64,000 nt of DNA from Gnetum montanum (taxonomy: Eukaryota; Streptophyta; Gnetopsida; Gnetales; Gnetaceae). Shown piece by piece: positions 1 to 11,529 of the stretch. Numbering within the stretch: the first letter of the stretch is position 1; each line of letters opens with the position of its first letter. The stretch is taken from assembly GCA_015680685.1 (NCBI GenBank), contig MNCI01002984.1, positions 231,279 to 295,278 of the forward strand. Direction: 5' to 3'. A program made the position numbers and the translations under genes. Under the pieces are notes generated by a model. It made no database searches. It had not been told where the DNA came from and saw only the letters and a list, made by a program, of their open reading frames with translations.

Positions 1-1690
1 AATCAATTTGCTCAAGTTTGATGATATCTTTAATAACCTTTTGAATTCGAAAAGCTATGAATTTAGCTAAAATTTTACAAGTATTATTAAGAAGAGTAAT
101 AGGCCTCCAATTGTCAATATGTTGAAGATATTCATTCTTAGGAAGAAGATAAATCATAGTTTTATTTATATTTTTTAACAAGAGACTTTTTAATGACTTT
201 TTGGAAAACATAAAAGAGATCATCTTCAATGATGTCCTAATGCTTCTTAAAAAATTCAATAGAAATACCATCAAAACCTAGAGCTTTACCATTTGCTAAC
301 TTAAAGGCCATTACTTTAATTTCTTTCATTATAATTTCTACTTCAAGAATACTTTAATGTGCTTTTGTTATAAGATGAGGAATATGTATACTAGAGGCTT
401 AGAAGAATTCCTTACTAAAACCTTTAGAAGAAAAAATAAAAGAAAAATAATTCACTAAAAAATGTTAATAGTCTCAAGATCTTTAATGATGAAACCATTT
501 ATATAAAGTGATTCTAGTTTAGGTACTTGATTTTTTCCTTTTAGAAATTTAAAAAATTTCTTATAAGTTTCATCTTCAATTTTTAGCCAACCCATGTGAC
601 TTATAGAGAGAACACTTTTAGCTTCAAAGGTATCCCAACATCGTTTAGCATAAAAAGCTTTAACCAAGGCTTTTTGAATTTCAAAATCGAAGAGATTATA
701 GTCTAAAAGAATTTACATTTTCTTTATAGATTCTGTAAGATTTTCTACATTTTGATGCCTACACTTGGCAAATTACTTTCCAAACCATCTAGCATAATTT
801 TTGACACTACAAGTAGTTTGCTGCCACTAGTCAATCTAACCAATATCACTAGTAGGCTTTTTTTTTTTTTTTTTTTTGTATTTCATAAAGACTTCAAAAT
901 ATTTTTCCCACTAGGTCCTATGAACATATTAGCATTTTTATGAATCAACTTATGTTTTCAAAAGGATGAAAAATTAATACCTAAGAGAAAAATGCTAATA
1001 AGAAAATGATCTAGCAAAGTAGCATCTATATGCACTTCTATTTTCCTTGTAAGCTTTCAAATGTAAAATTTACCAAGTTAATAATAAATTTTATTATCTT
1101 TCTTTAGTGAATTATAACAAGTATAATGTTTCTTGTTCAAATGAGATGAGAATAAATAGCTAACATTAGAAAGAAAATATTTTTCTTTAAAATTGCACTA
1201 ATCTTCTTTTTCTTGAGAAGATATATTAGGAGGAAGACCACCAAGTTTATCTAAATAACTTTTAACCATATTGAAATCACCTTTAATAATCCAAGGAACT
1301 TTAGGCAAAGATAAAAGATATTCCTAAATCTATAATCAATTTTTGAATTATTAGGAGTATAAATATTATAAAGCCCAAAGTCACCTTTTTCACCATGATA
1401 AATAATCCAAATAACTTTTCTAAGGTTGTCAAAACTAGAATTCAAAACTTTTCTAGTCCAATTTTTATTAATCAGAATTACAACATCTCTTTTTATTAAC
1501 TTCATGAATACTAGAAAAAACAATGCAATGTTTTAAAATGCATTTACCAACAAAACTAATATCATGAGCTAAAATTTTAATTTCTTATAGAAAAAGAAAA
1601 TCTAGAGATAAATGTTTTTTTGAAAGATACTCAGTAATTTTTGCTCAAGACCTATTAGAAAAGTCTTGAACATTCCATGATGAAACCAAT
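1..1690 (-). pseudogene. LINE ORF2 remnant: endonuclease plus N-terminal RT
   Basis: Minus-strand translation gives an APE-endonuclease start (SWNVQDFSNRS, about 1,640-1,680), a middle part containing LYNIYTPNNSK (near 1,360), and its end SYLDKLGGLPPN (about 1,215-1,255). A linker with WLKIEDETYKKFFKFLK follows at 455-667. The reverse transcriptase then begins with LANGKALGFDGISIEFF (about 245-300) and IDNWRPITLLNNTCKILAK (about 65-120), two recognisable LINE RT blocks. The catalytic YxDD block lies beyond position 1. Stops separate all pieces, so it is not functional. Confidence 0.8.
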
Positions 1691-1691
1691 A

Positions 1692-2760
1692 TTACGATGT
1701 GGGGGAGGAGGCCCTCATCCTACATTTTTTAAGCCCATCATTTATCTCACAATTCATGTTACTAATAAGTGAAAAAACATTATATGATAAAAATACACTT
1801 GGAACAATAATAGAAATAGAAAGATAATGAGATACCTTTGGAGTTTTTAAATTGAAAGTAGTAGTTGTAGGCTTCTTCTTTTTATATTGCACTAAGTGGA
1901 ATCCATGTACATCAATATTTTCATTGCTAGTCCCTTCTAAAAATTGTATTTTTTTTAAAGAAGAATATTCTTTAGATATCAAGAGTCTACTAGCACCTTT
2001 AGAGTTAAAAGGATTAGTAAAAGATTGAGAATTTGTTGAACAAGATTTCATTTGTGCATGCTAAAAACTAACATGATTTTTCTTTTCTAAAAATTGTTGT
2101 TTCTTTTCCTCACGAACTAATTTTTATTAAGAATATGACATATTCTAATAACATGACTTTTACAACAACAATAGTTGCAACATCCTCACAAACTATATCA
2201 ATTGCCAGCCTTGAGTTTTAATTCTAACTTCTTCTATCATAAATCAATCTCTACAAAATAATGTATGCATTGCACATCATAAAGTAATGCTTTTGACTTT
2301 ATCTTCAGGATTGTACTAATGCTGCTAACAATTTTTCTTTCAACACTTTGAAAAATAAGAGAAAGATTTTCTAATTCAATCCAACAAGAAATTTTAGAAT
2401 AATTAGACAAATACAGATTAAAATCCATTTTTCATTCTTGAGCAATAAAAGTATTACACTAATCTATAAGAACTTTAAGATCAAATGATTTTTGAACTAT
2501 TTTAGAATTTGCCAGTTTGACAAGCAAAAAAGACTTGGAAAAATAGTATGTAAAACATTAATTTCGTAGTGTTCAAGCATAACCTGAATCATTGGTGTAA
2601 AACCCTTATTCAGACAAACAAATCTAATAATCTGCAAAAATATGTATCACGAAGCAATATCCTTTAAGAAGGATTCATATAAATCTTCAGGTAAAACAAA
2701 ATCAAAAGCTTCATAATTCTTCATAGGCTCTATGGTTTGAGAGACATTAGTATTTTTCAT
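1692..2760 (-). pseudogene. LINE ORF1 remnant with CCHC zinc knuckle
   Basis: Broken ORF starting near 2,760 with MKNTNVSQTIEPMKNYEAF. A C-x2-C-x4-H-x4-C knuckle (CNYCCCKSHVIRIC) lies at 2138-2179, and a polar segment of about 119 residues follows at 1692-2051. Plant LINE ORF1 proteins have an N-terminal domain followed by such a knuckle and bind the element RNA. Several in-frame stops occur, for example near 2,655 and 2,510, so the reading is a composite of frames. Placed directly upstream of the endonuclease, it is convincing as ORF1. Confidence 0.65.
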
Positions 2761-2778
2761 CTTTAGATCATTCCTCAC

Positions 2779-2797
2779 AATAATAATAATAATAATA
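2779..2797. repeat. (TAA)n microsatellite
   Basis: Six uninterrupted TAA/ATA units sit next to the 5' end of the LINE copy. It is a simple repeat with no evident function. Confidence 0.85.
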
Positions 2798-2854
2798 CTG
2801 CAAAAACTTCACTAGAAACCCTCAAGATTGATTCAGTTTATTGCATTGTAAAAC

Positions 2855-3175
2855 AAACCAATTATTTTTTAAGCTTCTTGCATTTGCTTTTTATAGCAAA
2901 TAAGGTTTTTATAGTCTACCTACAATCCATTGATTGAAACATTGCTCCCACTTGTAATTATAAGAAAATTCCAAACGAGGTATCTATACGGTAGAGGGAG
3001 TAAGATCTCCTTGCATAAAAAAAGTAGTCATTATTATGTATCAAATACTATAATGTTAGTTTTTTGCATATTAACTTTATTCTTAAAATGCTTTAGAATT
3101 CATTAAGAATACTAAGAATCTTAAGACCCCTTTCAATTTTGAAATGAAGGCAACATCATTAATATATATAATACC
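2855..3175 (-). pseudogene. LINE reverse transcriptase fragment, C-terminal part
   Basis: Minus-strand reading gives LYINDVAFISKLKGVLRFL, a decayed version of the YADD catalytic block of LINE RT. With one frame change it continues as KVNMQKTNIIVFDT, the usual lysine-threonine block after YADD, and then a YRYL..EFSYNYKW segment. The order fits the RT palm and thumb of plant LINEs. It lies upstream of the 5' end of the copy at 1-2,765, so it derives from an earlier insertion. It has several stops and is inactive. Confidence 0.65.
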
Positions 3176-3600
3176 TTAACGTTAATACCTTTAGGCATGT
3201 TGGTTTCGATAGCAAGTCATTGAATGTTGATTCCGTAAATTCTATCTTCTAAATGGAAAAAAATCAATGTTAATTCATTAAATTCCATCTTCTAAACCAA
3301 AAAAATATTGGTTGGGTTTATGAGATGAATCGTTGGATTTTAACGAGACTTTCGAAATGCACCCATTTCAGATAATTTTTGAGTTCGTTTCCCCATGTCG
3401 CTTGGGACATGTAATTTCTTTAAAGTTTTATGATTCTTTCTAGATTCAAGATAAAATCTGTAGATTTAGTCACCCAAGACCCTTCGGTACAGAGGCAAAC
3501 ATCTACAATCGTGGAAGCGGTTGCTACCAACAGAGCCTGAATAAAAACTAACCTTGGGTTGGGGCTCTTGGCATTGCGGTGGCCCCCAAAGATGAGGGTA
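3176..3600. other. Intergenic stretch upstream of the hydrolase gene
   Basis: AT-rich sequence between the LINE fragment and the gene. It must contain the promoter, but no TATA box or other element stands out enough to call. A minus-strand reading frame at 3420-3650 has no recognisable content. Confidence 0.4.
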
Positions 3601-3601
3601 T

Positions 3602-3930
3602 GTGGCTGAGGGGCAACGTCAACGAACTGCAAGCATCTTGTTGCAACCATTAAAACAAACCAAGCTGCAGTTTTCCAGATCCAACCAGTACTGTAACATA
3701 AACGAAGTTGCAGAGTTCGAGACGTCGGCAGCTACAGCAACACCTACTTCAGTGCTTACAAAATTCATTCATTTTTTCGTTAATTCACATCATATGCGTT
3801 GCCTCGCTTTGCCTTGGGAACTTCTTCTTGTGCTCCGCGGTTGAAGGATAAAGGCAGGCTTGGACAATCATCGGGCATCGTCACAAGAGCAGAAAAATCG
3901 TCAATTGTCTCTCTTTGACAGTGAAGAGTT
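3602..3930 (+). promoter_or_regulatory. Probable 5' leader of the hydrolase gene, with an upstream ORF
   Basis: A plus-strand ORF of 80 codons opens at 3602 (starts MAEGQRQRTASILLQ) and stops at 3844, in a different frame from the main coding exon. The in-frame codon at 3922-3924 is TGA, so the hydrolase frame cannot extend upstream without splicing. A pyrimidine-rich stretch ending in CAG at 3919-3921 could be a 3' splice site, joining an upstream exon to 3922. The segment is therefore a leader with a uORF, or an N-terminal exon such as a transit peptide. RNA evidence would decide. Confidence 0.4.
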
Positions 3931-6900
3931 ATGGTGCTTTCCAGGTCGTGTTTCTGGGCACATAGACACAATGACAATGGACATGAAAATGATGGGCAAT
4001 CAATTGGAATTGTTGTGACTTGTGCGTGGATATCCAGCGAGAGGCGACACCTCCTCAAATATGTGCATTTGTACGCTTCTTTTGGCTGGGATTCTCTCGT
4101 GGTCCAACCTACCTTCCCTGATATGTATGTTCCTTCTTTTCTGCTTTCTCTCTCTGCCTTTTCTAACCAACAATAATACCCATCATTTGAACGTTCTTTT
4201 ATTTTTGTTTTTTTAATTGCATCATTTTTGTACTTACATAGCCCAGATTGTTGGCAAAATTGTGAAATCGAAGGTAGTTATTGAAGAATCAATGCAAATC
4301 TATAACAAGTGCCTTGTTTGCTGCATTAATTCAGAAAGTAGGGAAAGAACACAAATAGGATTATCATATAAAACAGATTCGTCTAATGTCCATAGAACGC
4401 AGGCAGCAATTCACATAGAAAATAGACGCAAACTTTTGGGAAGCTTTTCTGGCTGCTGGATATGGACTTTATATGAAAAACATGGGTTGCAACAAGCAAA
4501 AAAGTTGTTATGCAACCAACAGAAAAGGTATTTGGAAGTTGGTTAAGCCTCTGTAAGGACATACCCCAATCGGATGCACATGATTCTTTATAAACAAATA
4601 TAAAGTGATGAAACCCTTGATCAAAATTATGCTGTGCTTATAGTTAACGGATATACAATGCTGAAAGAAGTTGCGTACCATGAAATTTTTCCATCCACAA
4701 CAAAATGGACAAAACTTGCATAAATGTTGATGTTTATTTTCTCCATGGTGATTTGAAATTTTATATTTTTCCGTATGAACTTGAAGGTTCTGAAGTCCGA
4801 CAAAAATAACATTAGTTTGCAAACTACTTACTATTCATACTATTCAAACAATTCCTTTTGTCGGTAGTATTAAAATCATCTTACATATCTTTTGCAGATA
4901 GTTTATAATGCTTATGAATTTGATGATGCCACGTTGTTGGATTAGGAAAACTGAGTAGTAGTCGTCAATCTAGATAGGAATTTTTTTCTTCACTGAAAGG
5001 GATTTCAATAAAATCCATCGAACATTTTAAGGAAATCCTAAGAGCAGGATCAGAAATTTCATGTTTTGAATGAATGAACTTCTTTGATAGAGATTTTTTT
5101 TCAAAAGAAAAAAAAAAGATATCCCTTTGTTTTGTACAAGGCATTTATTGCAAAAAATTCGTCAGGAACGAATCAGGTCTTGATTCTGCAACCTGCAATG
5201 GAACTGAATGAACTGATAGAAAATAGAAATTTAGATGAAGATAATGGTGCCAACCATAGGGAAATAATTTGCAGTTTTATCCAGCTCATAAATAGTGACT
5301 AAAATGGAGTTTCTTTAATGTGTTCTTAAGGAATCCCATTAGGTTTTTCTACAGAATTCAGTTTCAACCGTTTCTTTTGTAGAATTTATTTATATATGAA
5401 ATATTGGGAATGAACTTTTTAACTTGTAGGATGGAAATCACAAGTCTTACCAAGGAGCTACGTTTTGGTGGTTTCTATTATTTGGCCAATAGATTTTTTT
5501 TATATTTTTGACAGGAAAGAATCTCAAATTGATTTTCCAGAGACAAAGTCTAGGTTACAAAGTAGTTGGACTCTTGTAAATAATAATTCCTGTGAAAAAG
5601 GTCATCTAATTATATATTTAACCATGGTAAAGTCCAACAAAAAAATAGAATAAGGAAAAAAAAAAAACATGACCAAGAGAGCTTCTCCTCACCGTTATAA
5701 TGTTAAAATTATTTTACCATGACAAAAAAGCACTCTCTTAGATGGGGCTGGTAATTGGTCTCCCGGCCAAAATTATGTAGTTGGAATAACTTTCAAGGTG
5801 TATTTAGAAACCATCAACATGACATTAAGTGTAATTATCAAAGTTCTTATATATTAAATTTAACAACATTGTAAAATCTTTATAGTAACAAAAGATATTT
5901 ATAATTGGTGAGCTATAGTTCACTGGTTAAGACTTGAGATTTACATGTCATAAGTTACAGTTCTGATTCCAGTTGTGCTGACAAGCAACACTGCCATGTG
6001 AACTATCCATGAAATAGAGTAAGATATATTTCATTGATAATCAATAAAATATTGATCCTTGATGCACAGATCATAAATAAATAATCTTTTTAGTAGTTCA
6101 AAATAAAAGTCATAAAGTTTATCATAATGATACCCATTTTTACATAGTTCATCAGTACGTACTCTGTGGATCAACAAGGTGCAGGATGCCCAAATACGAA
6201 CCGAAACAGAAGGTCTTTAATATGTTAGTATGGGAGATCCTTGGGATCAACCTGTGAATGGCAAATCCTTATAATGCTGAAGAGGCGGTAGCTCAACTTT
6301 GTTGGTTTGCAAATCATTAAGTTGCAGGTTTGGGTTACAACTGAGCTGTTACACATATGTTACAACTAGTGTTTTGATGCACAAGTACCTTGTAGAGTGG
6401 AGTGACGTTGGTTAGTTGTAGGCCTGGGGGATGATTATACGTCAATTTAAAAGATCTTAAAATTTTCTTCAAAAACAGCAGTATGATAATTGGGGCTGTA
6501 CATGCCTAAAAGTAATGACATTTGTATTCTTTCTGTGTTTGATGTGTAATGGTTGGATCATGTTTGCAATTCAAAACATATACTTACATACATTTATGTG
6601 CTTGGATAGCATCAAGTTTGGCATCAATTGTGATTGACAAGCTTCATAGCAGGTTTTTCCCTAGAATAGCATTAGGCCTGGCATCAGTTGTACTTGACAA
6701 GCTTTCAAAGGTAAAATTTTGTTAAATTTATTTCTGGTAGGAACACAGTAATATCAACTCTTTCTGAGGATTTGATTTTTTAAGCTCTTATGCAGGAGAT
6801 TGAAAGAAGACCAAGGCCTGTGGTATTTGCATCGTTTTCAGGTGGAGCAACTGCATGCATGATTAAAGTATTCCAGGTATATGAACATTTATTAGAATGA

Positions 6901-9900
6901 AATTTCAGGTCAAACAGCAGAGTATCCCCTAATAAATGAATTATCCTACAAATAGATCTATAGCAAAATAGTGTCTATAAATAAACTGGAAATGATGAAT
7001 TGGTATCTTAAAGTGAATGTCACAGGCAAATAGTCAATGCTTCTATTCTTTTGTTATTACTCATCCTCTCTATCTTTTTATGGTTTTAAGACTTTGTCCA
7101 CAGGATTGCTAACATAAAACAACAATGCATTTTAATATTGACTGAAAATTTTTATGACAAGAAAAGTACAAGAGTTAACTAATATTTTCTGCAGGAAGAC
7201 TTATATTAATGAATAATAGTTGTGTATGCATACTTAGTGTTAATGTTTGTTAATTATGTTTTTGTGGTAACAAAGAAACCTAATCAATTTACCGAAGAGC
7301 GTCAATTGTTTATACCGATGACTGCACAAACCCACTATATGTAGATGTTTCAGATAATGATGTAGTACATCCAATCCTCCAAGAATGTTATTAATATAAT
7401 CTCTTTTTACTTGTTAATATCATAATAGATTTACATAAGAATGCTTGATGTGCAGAAATTGAAGATTGAGGAAATAATAGTTACCAAAGTGTGAGGTAAA
7501 AAAAATGCTAAGGATTTTGTTGGAAACCGTTTAAAATATTTGAGAACGAAACCGCCTGTAAAAATCAACAATAATGAAATCTTCAATAGAAAAGATTACA
7601 GAAACATCAACTTAGAAGGATATCATTCAAGGCAAAGATTAAGGGTATAAGATTCTAAACAAGTGATCTTCAATTGAAGGGATTGTAAAGACATCCAAGT
7701 TTGCTTAGCAGATGCATCTTCAATGGAAATATTTATTGTACCGCTGTATACAGTAATATTATATGTAGATACGTAAGACAACATATTTATCTTTTTTCCA
7801 TAATATGGGGAATGATGACGAACACAAATAATGAGATCACCTGTGAGGTTCTGAGTCTGTCAACACAAAGTCTGACATGAAACCACGACTCACAGTTACC
7901 TGCATAGCAGTTGCTATATGAATATACAAAATACATATCATGATAAAGATGTGTCAAATAGTGAAGAGCCAACGTGGAAACTAGATACTATTAATATCTC
8001 ATCTTAAATTGCAAAATCAAATATGGATAAATATGATTAAAAAAATATAGAGAACTATCAATGGCGTAGTCTGTTCAAAAGGCTCGTTACTTCATAGTAG
8101 CACCCTACACGTTACAAGACCAATTCCAAAATGTTGGACATAAATATAAGGATATTAACAAAAAATACAGAGAAGCACAGCAATAATTCCTGGAATGGTC
8201 AAAAGAATGGTGTTTTAAGTAAAAGGAAGTAAAATTCTACGTGGCAAATTAATGAAATCAGTGCATATGTGTGTGTAAATATGATGTATAAAGAGATATC
8301 AATTACCTTTGTAAGCACAAAGAAAATGTTATCGAACATGGAAACATACTTACCCTGAAGTTGACAATATACGGTTTCAGAAACCCCCACACGAAAGATG
8401 ATATTACAAAAGTGTAAGAAATAAAGATAGGGAGGATATATACAGTAGATAAACAGACCTGGAGAAGTCTAGGGTAAATAAGCAAAATTTTCAGAATGTG
8501 TAGAAAAATGTAACTGAAATTTATGGACAAAATTTCATGCCACAAGTGTTCCCTGAACTCCTCCTAGCAGGTTGTTCAGAAATGGCATTCCAGCCCATGG
8601 ATATACAGGTGTGTAGCAGCACACAAACACAGCACATTGTTGTATTGAAACAATACTCAAAATTAGGATCATGTGAAGAACACAAGAAGACAACCAAAAC
8701 AAAATAAGAGTTGAAGACATTAGAATCCTCTACATTTGAGTCAAGGCAGCAGATAAATCAAGAAAAACAAATTTTAAAGTAATGAGGAGAAGAGACCAAG
8801 AACGAAAGCATTGTGAAGTTTTGAACCCGAAATTTTTTTTCAACTACACCATTCTTCCCCATTCCCATTTTCTACATGTTAGTTCCGAACACCAATAGGG
8901 GCTTTTCCAAATCCAGTCTCAATTTTATCACTACAACTTAGTGTATATGAAAATTTTCAATTATGGCACTCTGACAAAAGAATAATATTGACATTATTTA
9001 TTTAAAATTTTATTGTTAGAAAAATAGCAACATTTTAAATAGGAATACGGTACCAAAAGCCTGCGAATGGCTCTAAAAGCAGATGTTGAATATAGTAAAC
9101 TGCAGTTTGGGAATTTTGTGTACAATAGTTAAATGCAGGGCATCTATGATTGTTGAGTTGCTGATTAATGTATTATCTTTTCTTTATCTCAGTAACATGT
9201 TTTTCTTATATGTAGGTATTGGAAGAAAATTTAACTGAAGCAAACCCAAATTCAGTGAGTTAAAACCTCTTTTTTACTTCTAATTTTGTGTTTAAGTTTT
9301 GTTATGCTAGAAGCTTTTGATTTTTTCATTTTCGTAATAGTGGACAGGGGTGAAAGCTAGAATAGAACTCGCTTCAAATAACATCCTAATTATGTTTCTT
9401 TCTGAATAGGAGAAGTATAAATTTATCAAGAAGTGTGTGGCGGGGCAGATCTATGATTCTTGTCCTACAGACTTTGTTAGTGAAGTTGGTGAAAAGTTTG
9501 CTATTAGTCCAACAATCCTTAAGTGGAATCATGTGCCAAGAGTTTGGAAATGGGGAGCCCATGGTGTTGCCCGTGTTCTTGATGCTCTCTTTCTCGAGAG
9601 AAATGAAAGGCTACGCGCAGAATACTGGCAAGCAATGTATTCGTTAGTGGTACTGACTTTGATTTTTACCAAGGACAAAATTAAAATCGATTTTTTTATT
9701 TTTTATTTTTGGGAGAAGCCTATTTCTCTGAATCCATAAGATGTTGCATGCAGTACATGGGTCCAATCCTCATACTGTGCTCAGAAAATGATGAAATTTC
9801 AAGTTACGAGACCATTAGAAACTTTGCTTCTCGGTTGAAAAAACTTGGCGGTTGCGTCAGGGTAGTTTCATGGAAAGATTCTGCTCATGTTGGTAAGGAT

Positions 9901-10441
9901 GTAATATGTTTTATCTACAGCTAATGATACTGCTTACATGGCTGGCTATTCTTGGCTCAGTTTTTGTCAGCAATAAATTTATTTAAAAGTTGATTTAAAT
10001 TTTGTCCAAGGTCATTATATTCTCCATCCAGAGGAATACCGAGATGCCGTAGCCGCGCTTTTTGATCAAGCTTTTGCCTTTTACCAAATATCAGGGTCGT
10101 CAAGGACTGAAAAATCTGTGGAACGAGTACTCACCCAAAGCCCTTGCCATGGATTGTTGTCTCACACATTCCAACAAAAAGATGCAATAGGTACTATGGA
10201 AACAAATTATTATCCAGATATGTACAAAAAATTGTTAATGAAGAATCATAGTTTATGCAAGCGGACGATGGCACAGGCAATTATTGATCATCTTGTAGAG
10301 ATGGACACACCAGAGAATCCAGAAACTTCAGATGTAGAGCTTTGCAATACTTCCATTCACCGGCAAGATCAATGTGTTAAGTATCATGTTGGACAAGCTT
10401 TGTGCAATATTCTTAGATTGAAAAGTCATTCCAGGTTGTAG
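3931..10441 (+). CDS. DUF829/TMEM53-like alpha/beta-hydrolase, seven coding exons
   Basis: Predicted protein of 393 residues from exons 3931-4124, 6653-6710, 6796-6876, 9216-9254, 9410-9649, 9754-9892 and 10011-10441. All junctions are GT-AG and the phases agree throughout. The family signature is clear: GIVVTCAWISSERRHLLKYV near the N-terminus, then PDMFFPRIALGLAS, RPVVFASFSGGA, GQIYDSCPTDF, AEYWQAMYS, ILILCSENDEISSYE and SAHVGHY. Likely catalytic residues by analogy are Ser99 (in SFSGG, where the first Gly of GxSxG is Ser), Asp217 and His252. No transmembrane segment is obvious in the core. The last 120 residues are a low-similarity tail. Biochemical function in plants is not established; hydrolase activity is inferred from fold. 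The start at 3931 follows an in-frame stop, and an upstream coding exon is possible. Introns 1 (2,528 bp) and 3 (2,339 bp) are long. Confidence 0.88.
5905..6060 (+). repeat. tRNA-derived SINE-like sequence
   Basis: The segment holds an A-box-like TAGTTCACTGGTTAAGA (about 5917-5933) and, about 25 bases further on, a B-box-like GTTCTGATTCC (from about 5960) with one extra base. This is the internal RNA polymerase III promoter spacing of tRNA-derived SINEs. The head resembles the Au-SINE type known in many plants. A body of about 80 bases follows and fades into AT-rich sequence. No clear target duplication is seen. Confidence 0.45.
6283..6345 (+). repeat. Second tRNA-like SINE head, weak
   Basis: GGTAGCTCAACTTTGTTGG resembles a tRNA A box with a 3-base insertion, and GCAGGTTTGGGTTAC resembles a degraded B box. 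The pieces are in the right order and spacing, but both are imperfect and no tail is visible. Confidence 0.3.
6606..6644 (+). repeat. Fossil partial duplicate of exon 2
   Basis: This 39-base segment matches 6666-6704 inside exon 2 at 32 of 39 positions, with an offset of exactly 60 bases. Read in the exon-2 frame it is open (IASSLASIVIDKL against IALGLASVVLDKL), and the frame stays open through to exon 2. It lies upstream of the CAG acceptor at 6650-6652 and so is intronic in the preferred model. The conserved family residues MFFP are encoded only when the 6652/6653 acceptor is used. Confidence 0.65.
6877..9215 (+). other. Intron 3 of the hydrolase gene
   Basis: GT-AG intron of 2.3 kb, AT-rich. 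Several minus-strand frames (for example 8303-8545) are short, hydrophobic and unlike any known protein. No transposon domain, tRNA or repeat array was recognised inside it. Confidence 0.7.
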
Positions 10442-10659
10442 GAGGAAACAGTTAATTAAGAGATTAATATTTTTTAAATTGAGATCAAGCCTCTATTACC
10501 TAAACAAGGAAGCCTCTCTCATGGATTTTTACCTTATTTGAATGAATGCGTCATCAACAACTATATTAAGACACTAATGACCGTCCATGTTCTTAATTTA
10601 ATAAGCCTTTTAATGACATGGCCATGAAGTAAATTTGTAGAAACTGTGCTGTCACTTTC

Positions 10660-10665
10660 AATAAA
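10660..10665 (+). terminator. Candidate polyadenylation signal
   Basis: AATAAA lies 219 bases after the hydrolase stop codon, in TTTCAATAAAGAATTCC. It is the first canonical hexamer downstream of the stop and gives a 3' UTR of ordinary length. Confidence 0.5.
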
Positions 10666-10689
10666 GAATTCCGAATTTGATCATTAGTC

Positions 10690-11520
10690 ATAATCATAAG
10701 GCATGTGTACACCTGGTGTTTTTCTAAATGATCAAGGCTAAACATTTTCCATTCGGAAGCTAGCAGTATTCCTACAACCGCGCACGTCGTTTAAGCACAC
10801 AAGAATAGTCACTGATTACCCCAGGAAATTAAGAACGCAAATCATTATTTGTTATCAATGCAGTGGTATCGTTAGACCATTTGTTTTTAACGAATAAATT
10901 ATTTAGAATCACATATCATTTAATTTGAGTATGCATCAAAGCGTAACTTAAATTGATCTTCACCTAATGAGTCAAGATGGAGGTCTAATGGGTATGAGAT
11001 AATTTTCCGTATGATTCTTCCTTCTCGTATAGTTCTCTCCTTAGGTAAGTAGACTAATAGAATAATTAGCGGCAATGTTTTTATGATAGTGTGAATACAT
11101 TTTTGTTTAGTCATTTAATATCAACATGATGCAACTTAATATATTTTTGCAACGCATGCTTAATATATATAACTTAAGAAAATGCATTTCATAATGATCA
11201 TTGTATCACTAAGATAACTATGAGTTATATCTCTAACTAGTAAAGCTAGTATTATTATAAATAAAATATGATAGTGAGCAAAACTCATGTTGTATAACAT
11301 TTTAATTATTTTAATTGGTTTTTGAAATGTAAGAAAATGACTATAGATATTAAGGGTAATTATCTCCTTCAAAACATATTATAATATAATCAAATATTAA
11401 ATCACAAAAAAGAAATACATGCTTGTTATGACAAATTAAAAATTAAATAACTTCACCACTTAACATAAGAGCTTATAAGTAAATACAAACAATGAAATTT
11501 AATAACTTGAACCATTAATT
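10690..11520. other. AT-rich intergenic sequence
   Basis: No gene, RNA or repeat could be supported here. Minus-strand frames at 10920-11114 and 11160-11372 are short and compositionally typical of AT-rich noncoding DNA. Confidence 0.5.
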
Positions 11521-11529
11521 AACAAATGA

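Larger units (their letters stand above)
1..2765 (-). mobile_element. LINE retrotransposon, 5' portion, decayed
   Basis: Non-LTR retrotransposon read on the minus strand, with its 5' end near 2,765 and its 3' part cut off by the window edge. In element order it shows an ORF1 with a CCHC knuckle, an APE-type endonuclease and the start of reverse transcriptase. Many stops and frameshifts show it is inactive. A separate 3' RT piece lies at 2,855-3,175, upstream of this copy's 5' end, so it must come from another copy. Plant L1-like LINEs have this domain order. No poly(A) tail or target duplication can be seen because the 3' end is outside the window. Confidence 0.8.
4125..6652 (+). other. Intron 1 of the hydrolase gene
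   Basis: Starts GTATGT and ends in CAG. It contains two tRNA-like SINE heads and a fossil copy of exon 2, described separately. A plus-strand frame of 109 codons at 4217-4546 is open but has no recognisable domain and starts in the pyrimidine-rich beginning of the intron, so it is not called as a gene. Confidence 0.75.

Noticed and set aside
3420-3650. Minus-strand 76-codon frame
   Set aside because: It overlaps the presumed leader of the hydrolase gene, has no domain and no supporting context.
4217-4546. Plus-strand 109-codon frame downstream of exon 1
   Set aside because: It lies wholly in intron 1 of a well-supported gene model, has no recognisable domain and no splice sites linking it to the flanking exons.
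8303-8545. Minus-strand hydrophobic frames in intron 3
   Set aside because: They are short, mutually overlapping and AT-driven, with no start context or similarity.
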